Shown here: positions 8,913 to 18,774 of the stretch, one piece after another
How the letters are laid out: the number at the start of each line of letters is the position of its first letter
Position numbering within the stretch: the stretch's first letter is position 1
Assembly (NCBI RefSeq): GCF_004339675.1
Contig: NZ_SLVM01000005.1
Coordinates: 62,001 to 126,000 of the forward strand
Length of the DNA: 64,000 nucleotides
Source: Rhodovulum steppense
Lineage (GTDB): Bacteria; Pseudomonadota; Alphaproteobacteria; Rhodobacterales; Rhodobacteraceae
Direction: 5' to 3'
Translations under genes and position numbers: made by a program
Notes under the pieces: model-generated
What the model saw: only the letters and a program-made list of their open reading frames with translations
Databases searched by the model: none
Told to the model about the DNA's origin: nothing

Positions 8913-11471
8913 ATGAAAGACGCAAGCCCCCAGGCGCTGTACCTCGCCGACTACACGCCCCCCGCCTATCTGGTCGACCGGGTGGAGCTGACCTTCCGCC
9001 TGCATCCGACCGCAACGCGGGTCGTCTCGCGCATCGCCTTCCGCCCGAACCCGGCCACGACCGACCGTCGGTTCTTCCTGCATGGCGAGGGGCTGACGCT
9101 GATCTCGGCGGCGATCGACGGCAGCCCCGTGACCCCGGACATCACCCAAGAGGGGCTGACCTGCGACGTGCCCGACGCTCCCTTCACCTGGGCGGCCGAG
9201 GTCGAGATCGCACCTCAGGAAAACACAGCCCTCGAAGGGCTCTACATGTCGAACGGCATGTATTGCACGCAATGCGAGGCCGAGGGCTTTCGCAAGATCA
9301 CCTGGTATCCCGACCGCCCCGACGTGATGGCGCCGTTCCGCGTGCGGATCGAAAGCGACCTGCCCGTGCTGTTGTCGAACGGCAACCCGGTAGCGCAGGG
9401 GCCGGGCTGGGCCGAGTGGGACGATCCCTGGCCCAAGCCCGCCTATCTGTTCGCGCTGGTGGCGGGCGATCTGGTGGCGACATCGGACCGCTTCATCACC
9501 TGCGAGGGGCGCAATGTGGACCTGAACATCTGGGTCCGCCCCGCCGACCAGGGCAAGGCCGATTACGCGCTGGACGCGCTGATCCGCAGCATGCGCTGGG
9601 ACGAAGAGGTCTATGGCCGCGCCTATGACCTCGACGTGTTCAACATCGTCGCGGTGGACGATTTCAACATGGGCGCGATGGAGAACAAGGGGCTGAACAT
9701 CTTCAACTCGCGCTATGTTCTGGCCTCCCCCGAAACCGCCACCGACCGCGATTACGAGAACATCGAGCGGATCATCGCGCACGAGTATTTCCACAACTGG
9801 ACCGGCAACCGCATCACCTGCCGCGACTGGTTCCAGCTCTGCCTGAAGGAAGGGCTGACGGTGTTCCGCGACCAGCAATTCGCGGGCGACGCGCGGTCCC
9901 ACGCGGTCAAGCGGATCGAGGATGTCATCACGCTGCGCGCGCGCCAGTTCCGCGAGGATGGCGGGCCGCTGGCGCATCCCGTGAGGCCCGAAAGCTATAA
10001 CGAGATCAACAACTTCTACACCGCGACCGTCTACGAGAAAGGGGCCGAGGTGATCGGCATGCTGCGCCGGCTGGTCGGCCCCGAGGGCTATGACACGGCG
10101 CTGGCGCTCTATTTCGACCGGCATGACGGGCAGGCCGCCACCATCGAGGACTGGCTGAAGGTGTTCGAGGACGCGACGGGGCGGGATCTGTCGCAGTTCA
10201 AGCGGTGGTATTCGCAGGCGGGCACGCCGCGGCTGACCGTGACGGACGACTTCAAGGACGGCACCTATACCCTTAACGTCGAACAGAAAACCCCGCCCAC
10301 GCCCGGCCAGCCCGACAAGCACCCGCAGGTGATCCCGCTGGCGGTGGGCCTGCTGTCGCCCAATGGCGACGAGGTGGTGCCGACGACCGTGCTGGAGGTG
10401 ACCGAAGCGCAGCAGTCCTTCACCTTCGAGGGGCTAGCCACGCGGCCGGTCCCCTCGCTGCTGCGCGGGTTATCGGCGCCGGTGATCCTCGACCGCGAGA
10501 CTACGGCCGAAGAACGCGCCTTCCTGCTGGCGCACGACACCGACCCGTTCAACAAGTGGGAGGCGGGCCGGGCGCTGGCCCGCGATGTGCTGGTGGCGAT
10601 GGTGACCGAGGGCGCCGCCCCCGCGCCCGCCTACCTTGACGCGCTGGCCGCCATGGCGCGGGACGAGGCGCTGGACCCTGCCTTCCGCGCACTGGCGCTC
10701 GGCCTGCCGGGCGAGGACCAGCTGGCCGAGGACCTGCACGGGCGCGGAATCACCCCCGACCCGCTGGCGATCCACGCCGCGCGCGAACGGCTGAGATCGG
10801 CGGTCGCGGCGCATCTGAAACCGCTCTGGGTTCCGCTCTACGACCAGATGACCTGCCCCGGCCCCTACAGCCCCGGCGCGGCCGATGCCGGGCGGCGGGC
10901 GCTGCGGCTGGCGGCGCTGGGCCACATGGCGCGGCTCGACGGCGGGGCGAAGGCGCGCGGCCACTTTGCGCAGGCCAACAACATGACCGACGAGATCGGC
11001 GCGCTGGCGATCCTGCTGGAGATCGGGACGGGCGAGGACGAACTGGCCCGCTTTGCCCGGCGCTGGACCCATGACCGGCTGGTGATGGACAAGTGGTTCG
11101 CGCTGCAGGCCTCGCTGGCCGCGCCCGACCGCGCCGTCGACCGCACGAAGATGCTGACGGAACATCCTGATTTCACGTGGAAGAATCCCAACCGCTTCCG
11201 CGCCGTGATCGGCGGGTTCACGATGAACGCGGCAGGCTTCCACGACCCATCGGGGGCGGGCTACGATCTGGTCGCGGACTGGCTGATCCGACTGGATGCG
11301 GTCAACCCGCAGACGGCGGCGCGCATGTCGACCGCCTTCGAGACCTGGACCCGCTACGACAAGGACCGGCAGGCGAGGATGCGCGCCGCGATGGAACGTA
11401 TCGCCGGGCGCGAGGGGCTCAGCCGCGACATGGGCGAGATGCTGGGTCGACTGCTGGCCGCCGGGCCATAA
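8913..11471 (+). CDS. pepN: Aminopeptidase N (M1 family)
   Basis: This is a cytosolic zinc metallo-aminopeptidase that trims N-terminal residues from peptides. Of 852 residues, the M1 hallmarks are the substrate-anchoring GAMEN (254-258), the zinc-binding HEYFH (290-294) and a distal Glu at 313 in KEGLTVF. The C-terminal half is the helical domain seen in E. coli-type PepN. A GTG at 8901 would add four residues, but GGAGAG at 8903-8908 is spaced correctly for the ATG at 8913. Confidence 0.95.
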   Translation: MKDASPQALYLADYTPPAYLVDRVELTFRLHPTATRVVSRIAFRPNPATTDRRFFLHGEGLTLISAAIDGSPVTPDITQEGLTCDVPDAPFTWAAEVEIAPQENTALEGLYMSNGMYCTQCEAEGFRKITWYPDRPDVMAPFRVRIESDLPVLLSNGNPVAQGPGWAEWDDPWPKPAYLFALVAGDLVATSDRFITCEGRNVDLNIWVRPADQGKADYALDALIRSMRWDEEVYGRAYDLDVFNIVAVDDFNMGAMENKGLNIFNSRYVLASPETATDRDYENIERIIAHEYFHNWTGNRITCRDWFQLCLKEGLTVFRDQQFAGDARSHAVKRIEDVITLRARQFREDGGPLAHPVRPESYNEINNFYTATVYEKGAEVIGMLRRLVGPEGYDTALALYFDRHDGQAATIEDWLKVFEDATGRDLSQFKRWYSQAGTPRLTVTDDFKDGTYTLNVEQKTPPTPGQPDKHPQVIPLAVGLLSPNGDEVVPTTVLEVTEAQQSFTFEGLATRPVPSLLRGLSAPVILDRETTAEERAFLLAHDTDPFNKWEAGRALARDVLVAMVTEGAAPAPAYLDALAAMARDEALDPAFRALALGLPGEDQLAEDLHGRGITPDPLAIHAARERLRSAVAAHLKPLWVPLYDQMTCPGPYSPGAADAGRRALRLAALGHMARLDGGAKARGHFAQANNMTDEIGALAILLEIGTGEDELARFARRWTHDRLVMDKWFALQASLAAPDRAVDRTKMLTEHPDFTWKNPNRFRAVIGGFTMNAAGFHDPSGAGYDLVADWLIRLDAVNPQTAARMSTAFETWTRYDKDRQARMRAAMERIAGREGLSRDMGEMLGRLLAAGP

Positions 11472-11562
11472 GTCGCCGCACAAGGCCGAATCGTTTTGAC
11501 CGCATGAGGGCGAATCGGCTCTGCTGTCACCGCGACGTCATGCGGGTATGGTGAGAAGCATC

Positions 11563-12438
11563 ATGCAGGACCGAATCGACCCTCTCATCGAGGAACGGGC
11601 GCCGTGGCTCTTTGCCAGCCACCCGTGGAGCGCGCCCGCGCGCCGGATTCTCAACAACGTTCTGGGCTATGCGCGCACGGTGGCGCTGGGCGAGGTTCTG
11701 CAACACCACCCAGCCCCGGTCATCATGGACGAGATGGCCCGGCTTCTGGCGCGTGACCTGCGCGCCAGCGGTCTCGACAACATCCCCGCCTCGGGTCCGG
11801 CGCTGATCGTGGCGAACCACCCCACCGGCATCGCCGACGGCATCATGCTCTGGAGCCTGTTGCGCGAACGGCGGCCCGACCTGTTCTTCTACGCCAATCG
11901 CGACATCCTGCGCGTGCTTCCGCAGATGGGAGACATCATCGCCCCGGTCGAATGGCGCGAGGAAAAGCGCAGCCACGCCAAGATGCGCGAGACCATGGCC
12001 TATACGCGCGAGGCGATCGAAAAGGGCCGGATCGGCGTGATCTTCCCCTCGGGGCGGCTCGCGAAGCGGCGCGGGCTTTCGCTGCATGAACGGCCCTGGA
12101 TGGCGTCGGCGGCGACGATCGCGCGAAAGTTCGACCTGCCGGTGATTCCGATCAACATCCGGTCGCGCAACTCGGCGGTGTTCTACCTGTTCGACCTGAT
12201 CCACCCGACGCTTCGGGACATCACGCTGTTCCACGAGACGCTGAACAAAGACCGCCAGCCCTACCGGGTGACGGTCGGCGCGCCAATCTCGCCGGGCGCG
12301 CTGCCGATGCGGTCCGAGGACGGGATCGAGTTTTTGCGCGCCGCGACACTGGCGCTTGGCGGCCGCCACGCACCTCGGGTCAGCCTGTTGCAAGTCACCC
12401 GTCGTCCCCGTTGGGCGAAGTCTACGGCACTGGTCTGA
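11563..12438 (+). CDS. Lysophospholipid acyltransferase family protein
   Basis: This is a 291-residue PlsC-like acyltransferase. The NHPTGIADG segment (around residue 85) corresponds to the His-Asp acyltransferase site, and IFPSGRLAKRRGLSLHE (around 162) matches the later glycerol-phosphate-binding block. It probably acylates a lysolipid at the inner membrane, and the acceptor is not clear. An ATG at 11548 is also possible, but GAGAAG precedes the ATG at 11563. It follows pepN by about 90 bases. Confidence 0.75.
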   Translation: MQDRIDPLIEERAPWLFASHPWSAPARRILNNVLGYARTVALGEVLQHHPAPVIMDEMARLLARDLRASGLDNIPASGPALIVANHPTGIADGIMLWSLLRERRPDLFFYANRDILRVLPQMGDIIAPVEWREEKRSHAKMRETMAYTREAIEKGRIGVIFPSGRLAKRRGLSLHERPWMASAATIARKFDLPVIPINIRSRNSAVFYLFDLIHPTLRDITLFHETLNKDRQPYRVTVGAPISPGALPMRSEDGIEFLRAATLALGGRHAPRVSLLQVTRRPRWAKSTALV

Positions 12439-12565
12439 ACCGCTCCGCTCACACCAGGCCCGACAGGGGAGGCGCCAGGGCGTTGCAGCGCCTGCAGGGT
12501 TCCGACGCCATGCAGGCGGTACGGGTGTCGCCCTGGCGATGCAAGCTCCGCGCACAAGGCAAAGG

Positions 12566-13345
12566 CTACAGCGTCGCGTTCACCGCACCGCCATCGAGCA
12601 GGATGTTCTGCCCGACGATGAACCCCGCATACTGCGAGCAGAGGAAGGCGCAGGCCGCGCCGAACTCGGCCGGGGTGCCGTAGCGCCGGGCGGGGATCGT
12701 TGCGGCACGCCGGGCGCGGGCCTCGTCAAGCGTGATCGCCTCGGCCTCGGCCACCGCACGGTCCAGCGCATTGGCCCGGTCGGTGGCGTGAATGCCGGGC
12801 AGCAGGTTGTTGATCGTGATGCCATGGGGCGCAACCTGCCGGGCCGTGCCCGCGACATAGCCCGTCAGCCCGGCCCGCGCGGCATTCGACAGCCCCAGCA
12901 CCGGGATCGGCGCCTTGACCGACTGACTGGTGATGTTGACGACCCGGCCCCAGCCGCGGGCGATCATGCCGGGCAATAGCGCCTTCATCAGCGCGATGGG
13001 CGTCAGCATGTTGGCGTCGAGCGCGGCGATGAAATCCGCCCGCTCCCAGTCGGTCCACATCCCCGGCGGCGGGCCACCGGCATTTGTTACGAGGATGTCG
13101 ACCTCGCCCGCAGCCGCCAGCACCCGCGTGCGGCCCTCCTCGGTGGTGATGTCGGCAGCAACCGCGGTCACCGTCACGCCATGTGCGGCGCGGATCGCCG
13201 CCGCGGCCCGCTCCAGTGCCTGCGCGCCGCGGGCGTTCAGCACAAGGTCTGCCCCCGCAGCAGCCAGCGCCTCGGCGCAGCCCCGGCCAAGCCCCTTCGA
13301 TGCGGCACAGACCAGAGCCCGCTTGCCCTCAATCCCGAGATCCAT
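12566..13345 (-). CDS. SDR family oxidoreductase with altered catalytic motif
   Basis: This is a 259-residue Rossmann-fold short-chain dehydrogenase/reductase. It has the cofactor loop AASKGLGRG (T/A-G-x-x-x-G-x-G variant), NAGGPPPG after strand 4, and INNLLPGIHATDR after strand 6. The usual catalytic Tyr-x-x-x-Lys is absent: 13 and 17 residues after the expected Ser in NITS are Ser and Arg (GLSNAAR). A group of SDRs annotated as 3-oxoacyl reductase-like shares this feature. GGAGG lies just before the ATG at 13345. The substrate is unknown. Confidence 0.8.
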   Translation of the reverse strand: MDLGIEGKRALVCAASKGLGRGCAEALAAAGADLVLNARGAQALERAAAAIRAAHGVTVTAVAADITTEEGRTRVLAAAGEVDILVTNAGGPPPGMWTDWERADFIAALDANMLTPIALMKALLPGMIARGWGRVVNITSQSVKAPIPVLGLSNAARAGLTGYVAGTARQVAPHGITINNLLPGIHATDRANALDRAVAEAEAITLDEARARRAATIPARRYGTPAEFGAACAFLCSQYAGFIVGQNILLDGGAVNATL

Positions 13346-13399
13346 GAACACCCCTCCTTTCCCGCCCGTTCGGCAGAAACGACCCACCCGCGCGACCTA

Positions 13400-14026
13400 T
13401 CAGGACGTCAGCGCCCCAAGCAACGGGGTCCATTGCGCGCGCATCGGCGCATAGACCTTCCGGTTGCTGTCGAACACCGTCAGCCCCGTCTCGGCCAGAT
13501 CGCAATAGGCCACCCGCTCGTGGATCGTCGCCACGGGCACCTGTCCGATCTTCTCGGCAAAGGCGGCAATGCGCTTGGCATCACGCCCCCGCGGACGGAC
13601 ACGGTTGGCCACCAGTTCCACCCCCGCCTTGCCCTTGCGGATGCGCTTGATCCCCGCGATCTCGCGCAGAAAGCGCCGCGTCGCATCGGCATCGAAGAAC
13701 GAGGGCAGGACAGGCACCACCACCGCCCGCGCCTCGGCCACCAGGGCCGCAGCGTCGTCCTCGTAGATCGAGCCGGGTGCATCCACGATCACCCAGTCCG
13801 CACCCTTGGTGCCGCTGCCCAGCGCCCCCGCCGCCGTCCAGTCAAGTGCCCTGATCGGCGCGGCATCCGCGGGGCGGCGACGAAGCCAGCGCCAGGCCGA
13901 TTTCTGCGGATCGGCATCGGCCAGCGCCACCCGCCATCCGCCATCCGCCAGCGCCGCGGCCAGCGTCACCGCGATCGTGGTCTTGCCGCAGCCGCCCTTG
14001 CGGTTGGCGATCAGAACCGTCTTCAT
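13400..14026 (-). CDS. Orphan ParA-family ATPase
   Basis: This is a 208-residue deviant Walker A P-loop ATPase (KGGCGKTT at residues 10-17, with DADPQKSAW after it and VIVDAPG as Walker B). ParA/MinD-like ATPases position DNA, chromosomes or protein complexes. No parB-like gene or centromere repeat is near, so this is an orphan ParA whose partner is unknown. The ATG at 14026 (MKTVLIANRK) fits the family start. It is divergent from the usp gene. Confidence 0.82.
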   Translation of the reverse strand: MKTVLIANRKGGCGKTTIAVTLAAALADGGWRVALADADPQKSAWRWLRRRPADAAPIRALDWTAAGALGSGTKGADWVIVDAPGSIYEDDAAALVAEARAVVVPVLPSFFDADATRRFLREIAGIKRIRKGKAGVELVANRVRPRGRDAKRIAAFAEKIGQVPVATIHERVAYCDLAETGLTVFDSNRKVYAPMRAQWTPLLGALTS

Positions 14027-14161
14027 GGCGTGCCCCTCCACCCCGCGCGCAGCCGCCAGCATAACGCCTGCGCTCCGCTCCGCAATCGCGCGCCGCCGGT
14101 GCGCTTGACAGGTCCGCCCGCGCCGCCCGATCCTTTGACGGCACTCAGACGGAGACCACCG

Positions 14162-14992
14162 ATGCCAAAAACCTTTCTCGTCGCCACCGATCTCAGTCCG
14201 CGCGCCGACCGCGCGGTGCAGCGGGCATTCCGGCTGGCGGGCTGGGTCGGGGCCGATCTGGTGCTGGTCTCGGTGATCGACGCCGACCTACCCGCCGAGA
14301 TCGCGGGCCAGATGAACGCCGCGGCCGAACTGCGGCTGGCCCAGTTCGCCGCCTCGATCCCCTACTCGGGCGAGGTCAGCCACGACACCAGGATCGTCCT
14401 GGGCGATCCGTCCGAAGCGATCCCGACGCTGGCGGCGGAACTGGACGCGGCTCTGGTGATCCTCGGGCTGCACAGGCCCCGCGCCTTTCTGGACATCCTG
14501 CGCGAAACGACGATGGAGCGGATCGTGCGTCACTCGCCACGCCCCGTGTTGCTGGTCCGCGATCCGGTCGATCACGCCTATGCGACCGTGCTGGCCGCGC
14601 TCGACTTCGCGCCTGCCGCGACCGCGGCGCTGGGACTCGCCGCACAGCTTGCGCCAGAGGCCGACATCCATGGGCTGCATGCGCTGCATGTTCCCTATCG
14701 CGGCTTTCTCGCGCCCGAGCCCGCGCCCGGCACGCCCTCGCCCCTGCGTGCCGATGCCCTGACGCGGCTGGCCGCGTGGCGCGATAGCCACGTCCTGCCC
14801 GCCCACCTGCGCGAGGTCGAGATCGTCGAGGGACCGGCGCATCGGGTGCTGGCAGAGCGGATCGAGGCGCTGCAGCCCGATCTGATCGCAATGGGTGCTC
14901 ATGGAAGGGCGGGTGCCGCGCCCTCGATCCTGGGCAGCCTTGCGAACGACACGATGCGCGACCCGCCCTGCGACCTGCTGATCGCGCGTTAG
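14162..14992 (+). CDS. Tandem-domain universal stress protein (UspA family)
   Basis: This is a 276-residue protein with two UspA-like domains. The first (1-140) has the MPKTFLVATDLSPRADRAV start and VILGLHRPR followed by the TTMERIVRHSPRPVLLVRD tail. The second (about 145-276) ends AMGAHGRAGAAPSILGSLAND and CDLLIAR. G-x2-G-x9-G(S/T) nucleotide-binding spacing is present, at least approximately. The role is inferred as general stress protection. A much longer in-frame extension upstream is antisense to parA and is not coding. Confidence 0.85.
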   Translation: MPKTFLVATDLSPRADRAVQRAFRLAGWVGADLVLVSVIDADLPAEIAGQMNAAAELRLAQFAASIPYSGEVSHDTRIVLGDPSEAIPTLAAELDAALVILGLHRPRAFLDILRETTMERIVRHSPRPVLLVRDPVDHAYATVLAALDFAPAATAALGLAAQLAPEADIHGLHALHVPYRGFLAPEPAPGTPSPLRADALTRLAAWRDSHVLPAHLREVEIVEGPAHRVLAERIEALQPDLIAMGAHGRAGAAPSILGSLANDTMRDPPCDLLIAR

Positions 14993-15034
14993 GGACGATT
15001 GCGCCCCCCTGCCCCCGCCGTTATATCCGCGCCC

Positions 15035-16642
15035 ATGCTGGACGCCCCCAAGAACCGCCCCACCCTGCCCCCGGAAATCGCCCGGCGGCGTACCTTTGCC
15101 ATCATCAGCCACCCCGATGCGGGCAAGACCACGCTGACCGAGAAGTTCCTGCTTTTCGGCGGCGCGATCCAGATGGCCGGACAGGTGCGCGCCAAGGGCG
15201 AGGCGCGTCGCACGCGGTCGGACTTCATGCAGATGGAAAAGGACCGGGGCATCTCGGTCTCGGCCTCGGCGATGTCCTTCGATTACGGGAAGTACCGCTT
15301 CAATCTGGTCGACACGCCCGGCCACAGCGACTTTTCCGAAGATACCTACCGCACGCTGACGGCGGTGGATGCCGCGATCATGGTGATCGACGGCGCGAAG
15401 GGCGTGGAAAGCCAGACCCAGAAGCTGTTCGAGGTGTGCCGCCTGCGCGATCTGCCAATCCTGACCTTCTGCAACAAGATGGACCGCGAGGCGCGCGACA
15501 CGTTCGAGATCATCGACGAGATCCAGGAAATGCTGGCGATCCATGTGACGCCCGCAAGCTGGCCGATCGGGATGGGCCGCGATTTCCTGGGCTGCTACGA
15601 CATGATCAACGAGCGGCTGGAACTTATGGACCGGGCCGACCGCAACCGCGTGGCGGAATCGATCCGGATCGAGGGGCTGGACGACCCGAAACTGGCCGAG
15701 CATGTCCCGGACGACCTGCGCGAGAAGCTGATCGAGGAGGTGGCGATGGCGCGCGAGCTTCTGCCCCCCCTCGATCCGCAACAGGTTCTCGAAGGGCACA
15801 TGACGCCGATCTGGTTCGGCTCGGCGATCAATTCCTTCGGGGTCAAGGAGTTGATGGAGGGCATCGGCGCCTATGCGCCCGAACCCCAGGTCCAGCCCGC
15901 CGAACCCCGCCAGATCGCCCCCGAGGAATCCCGCGTCGCGGGTTTCGTGTTCAAGGTGCAGGCCAACATGGACCCCAAGCACCGCGACCGGGTGGCCTTC
16001 GTGCGGCTGGCCTCTGGGCATTTCCAGCGCGGGATGAAGCTGACCCATGTGCGGTCGGGCAAGCCGATCACGGTCTCAAGCCCGGTGCTGTTCCTGGCCG
16101 CCGACCGGGAACTGGCGGAAGAGGCCTGGGCGGGCGACATCATCGGCATCCCGAACCACGGGCAATTGCGCATCGGCGACACGCTGACCGAAGGCGAGGT
16201 GCTGCGCGTGACGGGCATTCCCAGCTTCGCGCCGGAACTGCTCAAGGTCTGCCGGGCGGGCGACCCGATGAAGGCCAAGCATCTGGACAAGGCGCTGATG
16301 CAATTCGCCGAGGAGGGCGCCGCCAAGGTGTTCAAGCCGATGATGGGTTCCGGCTTCATCGTGGGCGTGGTGGGCGCGCTGCAATTCGAGGTTCTGGCGA
16401 GCCGGATCGAGCTGGAATACGGTCTGCCCGTGCGGTTCGAGCCATCGCAATTTACCTCGGCGCGCTGGGTCCATGGCGACAAGGCCGCGGTCGAGGCGTT
16501 CACCCAGAAGAACAAGCAGCATATGGCCACGGACAACGATGGTGACGTGGTCTACATGACGCGGCTGCAATGGGATATCGACCGGGTGGCCCGCGACCAC
16601 CCGGAATTGAGCCTGAGCGCGACCAAGGAAATGCAGGTCTGA
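15035..16642 (+). CDS. prfC: Peptide chain release factor 3
   Basis: RF3 is a translational GTPase that recycles RF1/RF2 from the ribosome. At 535 residues it matches the family length. The G1 motif is SHPDAGKTTLTEK (26-38), G3 is DTPGHSDFSEDTYRTL, and G4 is NKMDREARD, followed by elongation-factor-like domains 2 and 3. The ATG at 15035 (MLDAPKN) is preferred over a TTG at 14999. It is convergent with the Sel1-repeat gene. Confidence 0.95.
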   Translation: MLDAPKNRPTLPPEIARRRTFAIISHPDAGKTTLTEKFLLFGGAIQMAGQVRAKGEARRTRSDFMQMEKDRGISVSASAMSFDYGKYRFNLVDTPGHSDFSEDTYRTLTAVDAAIMVIDGAKGVESQTQKLFEVCRLRDLPILTFCNKMDREARDTFEIIDEIQEMLAIHVTPASWPIGMGRDFLGCYDMINERLELMDRADRNRVAESIRIEGLDDPKLAEHVPDDLREKLIEEVAMARELLPPLDPQQVLEGHMTPIWFGSAINSFGVKELMEGIGAYAPEPQVQPAEPRQIAPEESRVAGFVFKVQANMDPKHRDRVAFVRLASGHFQRGMKLTHVRSGKPITVSSPVLFLAADRELAEEAWAGDIIGIPNHGQLRIGDTLTEGEVLRVTGIPSFAPELLKVCRAGDPMKAKHLDKALMQFAEEGAAKVFKPMMGSGFIVGVVGALQFEVLASRIELEYGLPVRFEPSQFTSARWVHGDKAAVEAFTQKNKQHMATDNDGDVVYMTRLQWDIDRVARDHPELSLSATKEMQV

Positions 16643-16680
16643 ACTCGGGCGCGGGGACCGCTCACGCGGCCCCTGCCGCC

Positions 16681-17991
16681 TCAGCGGGTCAGCAGCGCGG
16701 CGATGACGCGCGGGTTCATCACGCTGTCGGCGCAGCCCGACGTGTCGGGCAGCATGTGACAGGCTTGGAACATGGCCCGCAGCGTCTCGCGCGTGGCGAC
16801 GCCGTCGAGCGGACCTGCATAAAGCCCCTCGTCGCGCATGCGCTTCTGCAGCAGGTAGATCGCGAAATTCGGGTTGGCGGCGTTGAGCTGCCCCGCGAAC
16901 CATGTCGAACGCAGCGGCCCGACCATGCCCAGCGCCTCGGCCAGCGGTGCGAAATCCTGCGGCGTGCGCGCCTCGGCCACCCGCAGGCTCAGGCCCAACT
17001 GGGCCGCCTCGGTGGGGGTCAACAGTTCGCCGTAGCGGTCCAGCGCCTCGCGGGCCCCGGCCTGGTCGCGGCGCACGTTCATCCCGTTGCCGTCGCGCTT
17101 CAGCGCGACCAGCGCCTTAAGCGCCTCGGCATTGCCCCGCTCGACTGCCTCATCAAGCATCGCGAGCGCCGCGGGACCGTTCGCCCGCATGCTGATGCCC
17201 CACATCTGCCGCTCGGCCTCGAGCACGGCGACACGGTCCTGACCGACAGCCCGGGCGCGCTCGGCGAAGGCCGGGAACTTGGAGCGCGAGTCTGCGCCCA
17301 GGTAGCCATACATCGCTCCCTCCGCCAGCTTGGTCCAAGCCCCCGCCTGCCCCATCTCGGCCGCCCGCCGGAGATAGGCCTCGGCCCGGGAAGGACCCCG
17401 CCGAGTCCACATCAGCCATTCGCCATAGCTTTCCAACCCTGCGCCATTGCCGGCCTCGGCCGCCGCCTCGAACTGCACAAGGGCCGCTTCGGGGTCGGTG
17501 TCCAGGCCGATCCCGTAAAGCAGAAAACCACCCAGCGCGATCCGCGCATCGACATCGCCCGCCGCAATGGCGCGGTCCAGCCAGGCCCGGCCCGCCATGG
17601 CATCGCGCTCAAGTGTCCAGCCGCCGACGAGGTTATCGCCCAGCACCCGCATCGCATCGACATCGCCCGCCTCGGCGGCCGTAGTCAGCAGCGCCCTGGC
17701 CCGCGCCGGATCGGCAGGAACCACGATCCCGTCAAGCAACATCTTGCCCAGGCTCGCGCGGGCCGCCACATCGCCGCCCGCCGCCGCCTCCTCGAGCAGG
17801 CGCAGGCCCTCCGCAACGTCCTGCCTCAATCCGTCGGTTCCGGTGACAAGCGCCTCGCCGATGACCCGCGCCCCGGCCGCGTCACCCGGAACCGCGGCAA
17901 CGTCGCCTTGCGCCAGCGCCCCCGGCCCCAAGGCAAAGCCCGCAAGCAGGCTGCCAGCCAGCGCCATCCCCCTGACCGACCGATACGCCAT
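16681..17991 (-). CDS. Exported Sel1-repeat protein with C-terminal peptidoglycan-binding-like segment
   Basis: This is a 436-residue protein with an N-terminal signal peptide (LAGSLLAGFALGPGALA-QG). It is then built of Sel1-like helical repeats (AAAGGDVAARASLGKMLLDG, AAEAGDVDAMRVLGDNLVGG and so on). Near the C-terminus, LYAGPLDGVATRETLRAMF resembles a PG_binding_1 motif. It is probably a periplasmic scaffold or envelope protein, and I do not recognise its specific role. GGAGGAG precedes the ATG. It is divergent from the exoD-like gene. Confidence 0.8.
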   Translation of the reverse strand: MAYRSVRGMALAGSLLAGFALGPGALAQGDVAAVPGDAAGARVIGEALVTGTDGLRQDVAEGLRLLEEAAAGGDVAARASLGKMLLDGIVVPADPARARALLTTAAEAGDVDAMRVLGDNLVGGWTLERDAMAGRAWLDRAIAAGDVDARIALGGFLLYGIGLDTDPEAALVQFEAAAEAGNGAGLESYGEWLMWTRRGPSRAEAYLRRAAEMGQAGAWTKLAEGAMYGYLGADSRSKFPAFAERARAVGQDRVAVLEAERQMWGISMRANGPAALAMLDEAVERGNAEALKALVALKRDGNGMNVRRDQAGAREALDRYGELLTPTEAAQLGLSLRVAEARTPQDFAPLAEALGMVGPLRSTWFAGQLNAANPNFAIYLLQKRMRDEGLYAGPLDGVATRETLRAMFQACHMLPDTSGCADSVMNPRVIAALLTR

Positions 17992-18183
17992 GATACTCCT
18001 CCCGGATTGGTGCCTCTTCGATTTCCAATGCCGGTGCGTTCAAACCCTTGTCAACACGCGAAGGTTACAGCGATACCGCACGATCCTTGATTTTGCGCCA
18101 AACCGGCGCGACATCGGAAATGGGGTGCCACCGGCCGCCCCGGCAACTGATACCGCAGTTCCCCGGCAGGGCGGCCGAACGCA

Positions 18184-18774
18184 ATGCGTGCTGACGACGA
18201 CTGGATCATCTCGTCCCTGCTGGAAGACCTCGGCGCGCTGGCGCTTGCCCGCGACCGGGTCAGCGTCCACGATCTGGTCGAGACCATCGGGCCACGCGGC
18301 TTCGGTCCGCTGCTTGTCCTGCTGGCGGGGATGCTGATCCTGCCGACGGGAATGATCCCCGGCGTGCCGAACGTGGTGGCACTGTTCCTGATCCTGATCG
18401 GCGGGCGCATGATGACCGGCGCCCAGGAGATCTGGGTGCCGGACCGGTTGGGAAGGGTCAGCTTTTCGGGGCACATGCTGGCCGTCTCGGTCGCCCGGGC
18501 CCAGCGCTGGGCGCTGTGGCTGCGCCCGCATCTGATGCCTCGCCTCGTCTTCCTGGTCGAAGGCGCGGTGGCGCGCCGTGCGATCGCGCTGATCCTGCTG
18601 CTGACCGGGGCGGTCATGACACTGGTCGGCCTGATCCCGGGCTTTCCCTTCGTGCTGTCGTTGCATGTGGTCGTTCTGGGGTTGGCGTTGTCGTCGCGCG
18701 ACGGGCTGGCCGCGCTGGTCGGCTACACGCTGATACTGGCCGAAATTCTGTTCATCACGGCCTTCTTCCTCTGA
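18184..18774 (+). CDS. ExoD family membrane protein
   Basis: This 196-residue membrane protein matches the ExoD (exopolysaccharide synthesis, ExoD) family: the signature GPRGFGPLLVLLAGMLILPTG near residues 37-57, IPGVPNVVALFLILIGG next, and a C-terminal pair of hydrophobic helices. ExoD was linked to exopolysaccharide production in rhizobia, but the biochemical function is unknown. No polysaccharide genes are nearby. ATG start at 18184. Confidence 0.85.
   Translation: MRADDDWIISSLLEDLGALALARDRVSVHDLVETIGPRGFGPLLVLLAGMLILPTGMIPGVPNVVALFLILIGGRMMTGAQEIWVPDRLGRVSFSGHMLAVSVARAQRWALWLRPHLMPRLVFLVEGAVARRAIALILLLTGAVMTLVGLIPGFPFVLSLHVVVLGLALSSRDGLAALVGYTLILAEILFITAFFL

Noticed and set aside
7104-10322. 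Minus-strand 1072-residue open frame
   Set aside because: It runs antisense to pepN and out of frame with the photolyase gene. Only its last 58 residues (DUF2256) look real.
16643-16680. Hairpin GGGGACCGC/GCGGCCCC between convergent prfC and the Sel1 gene
   Set aside because: The stem has a bulge and lacks a T run on either strand, so it is too weak to call a terminator.
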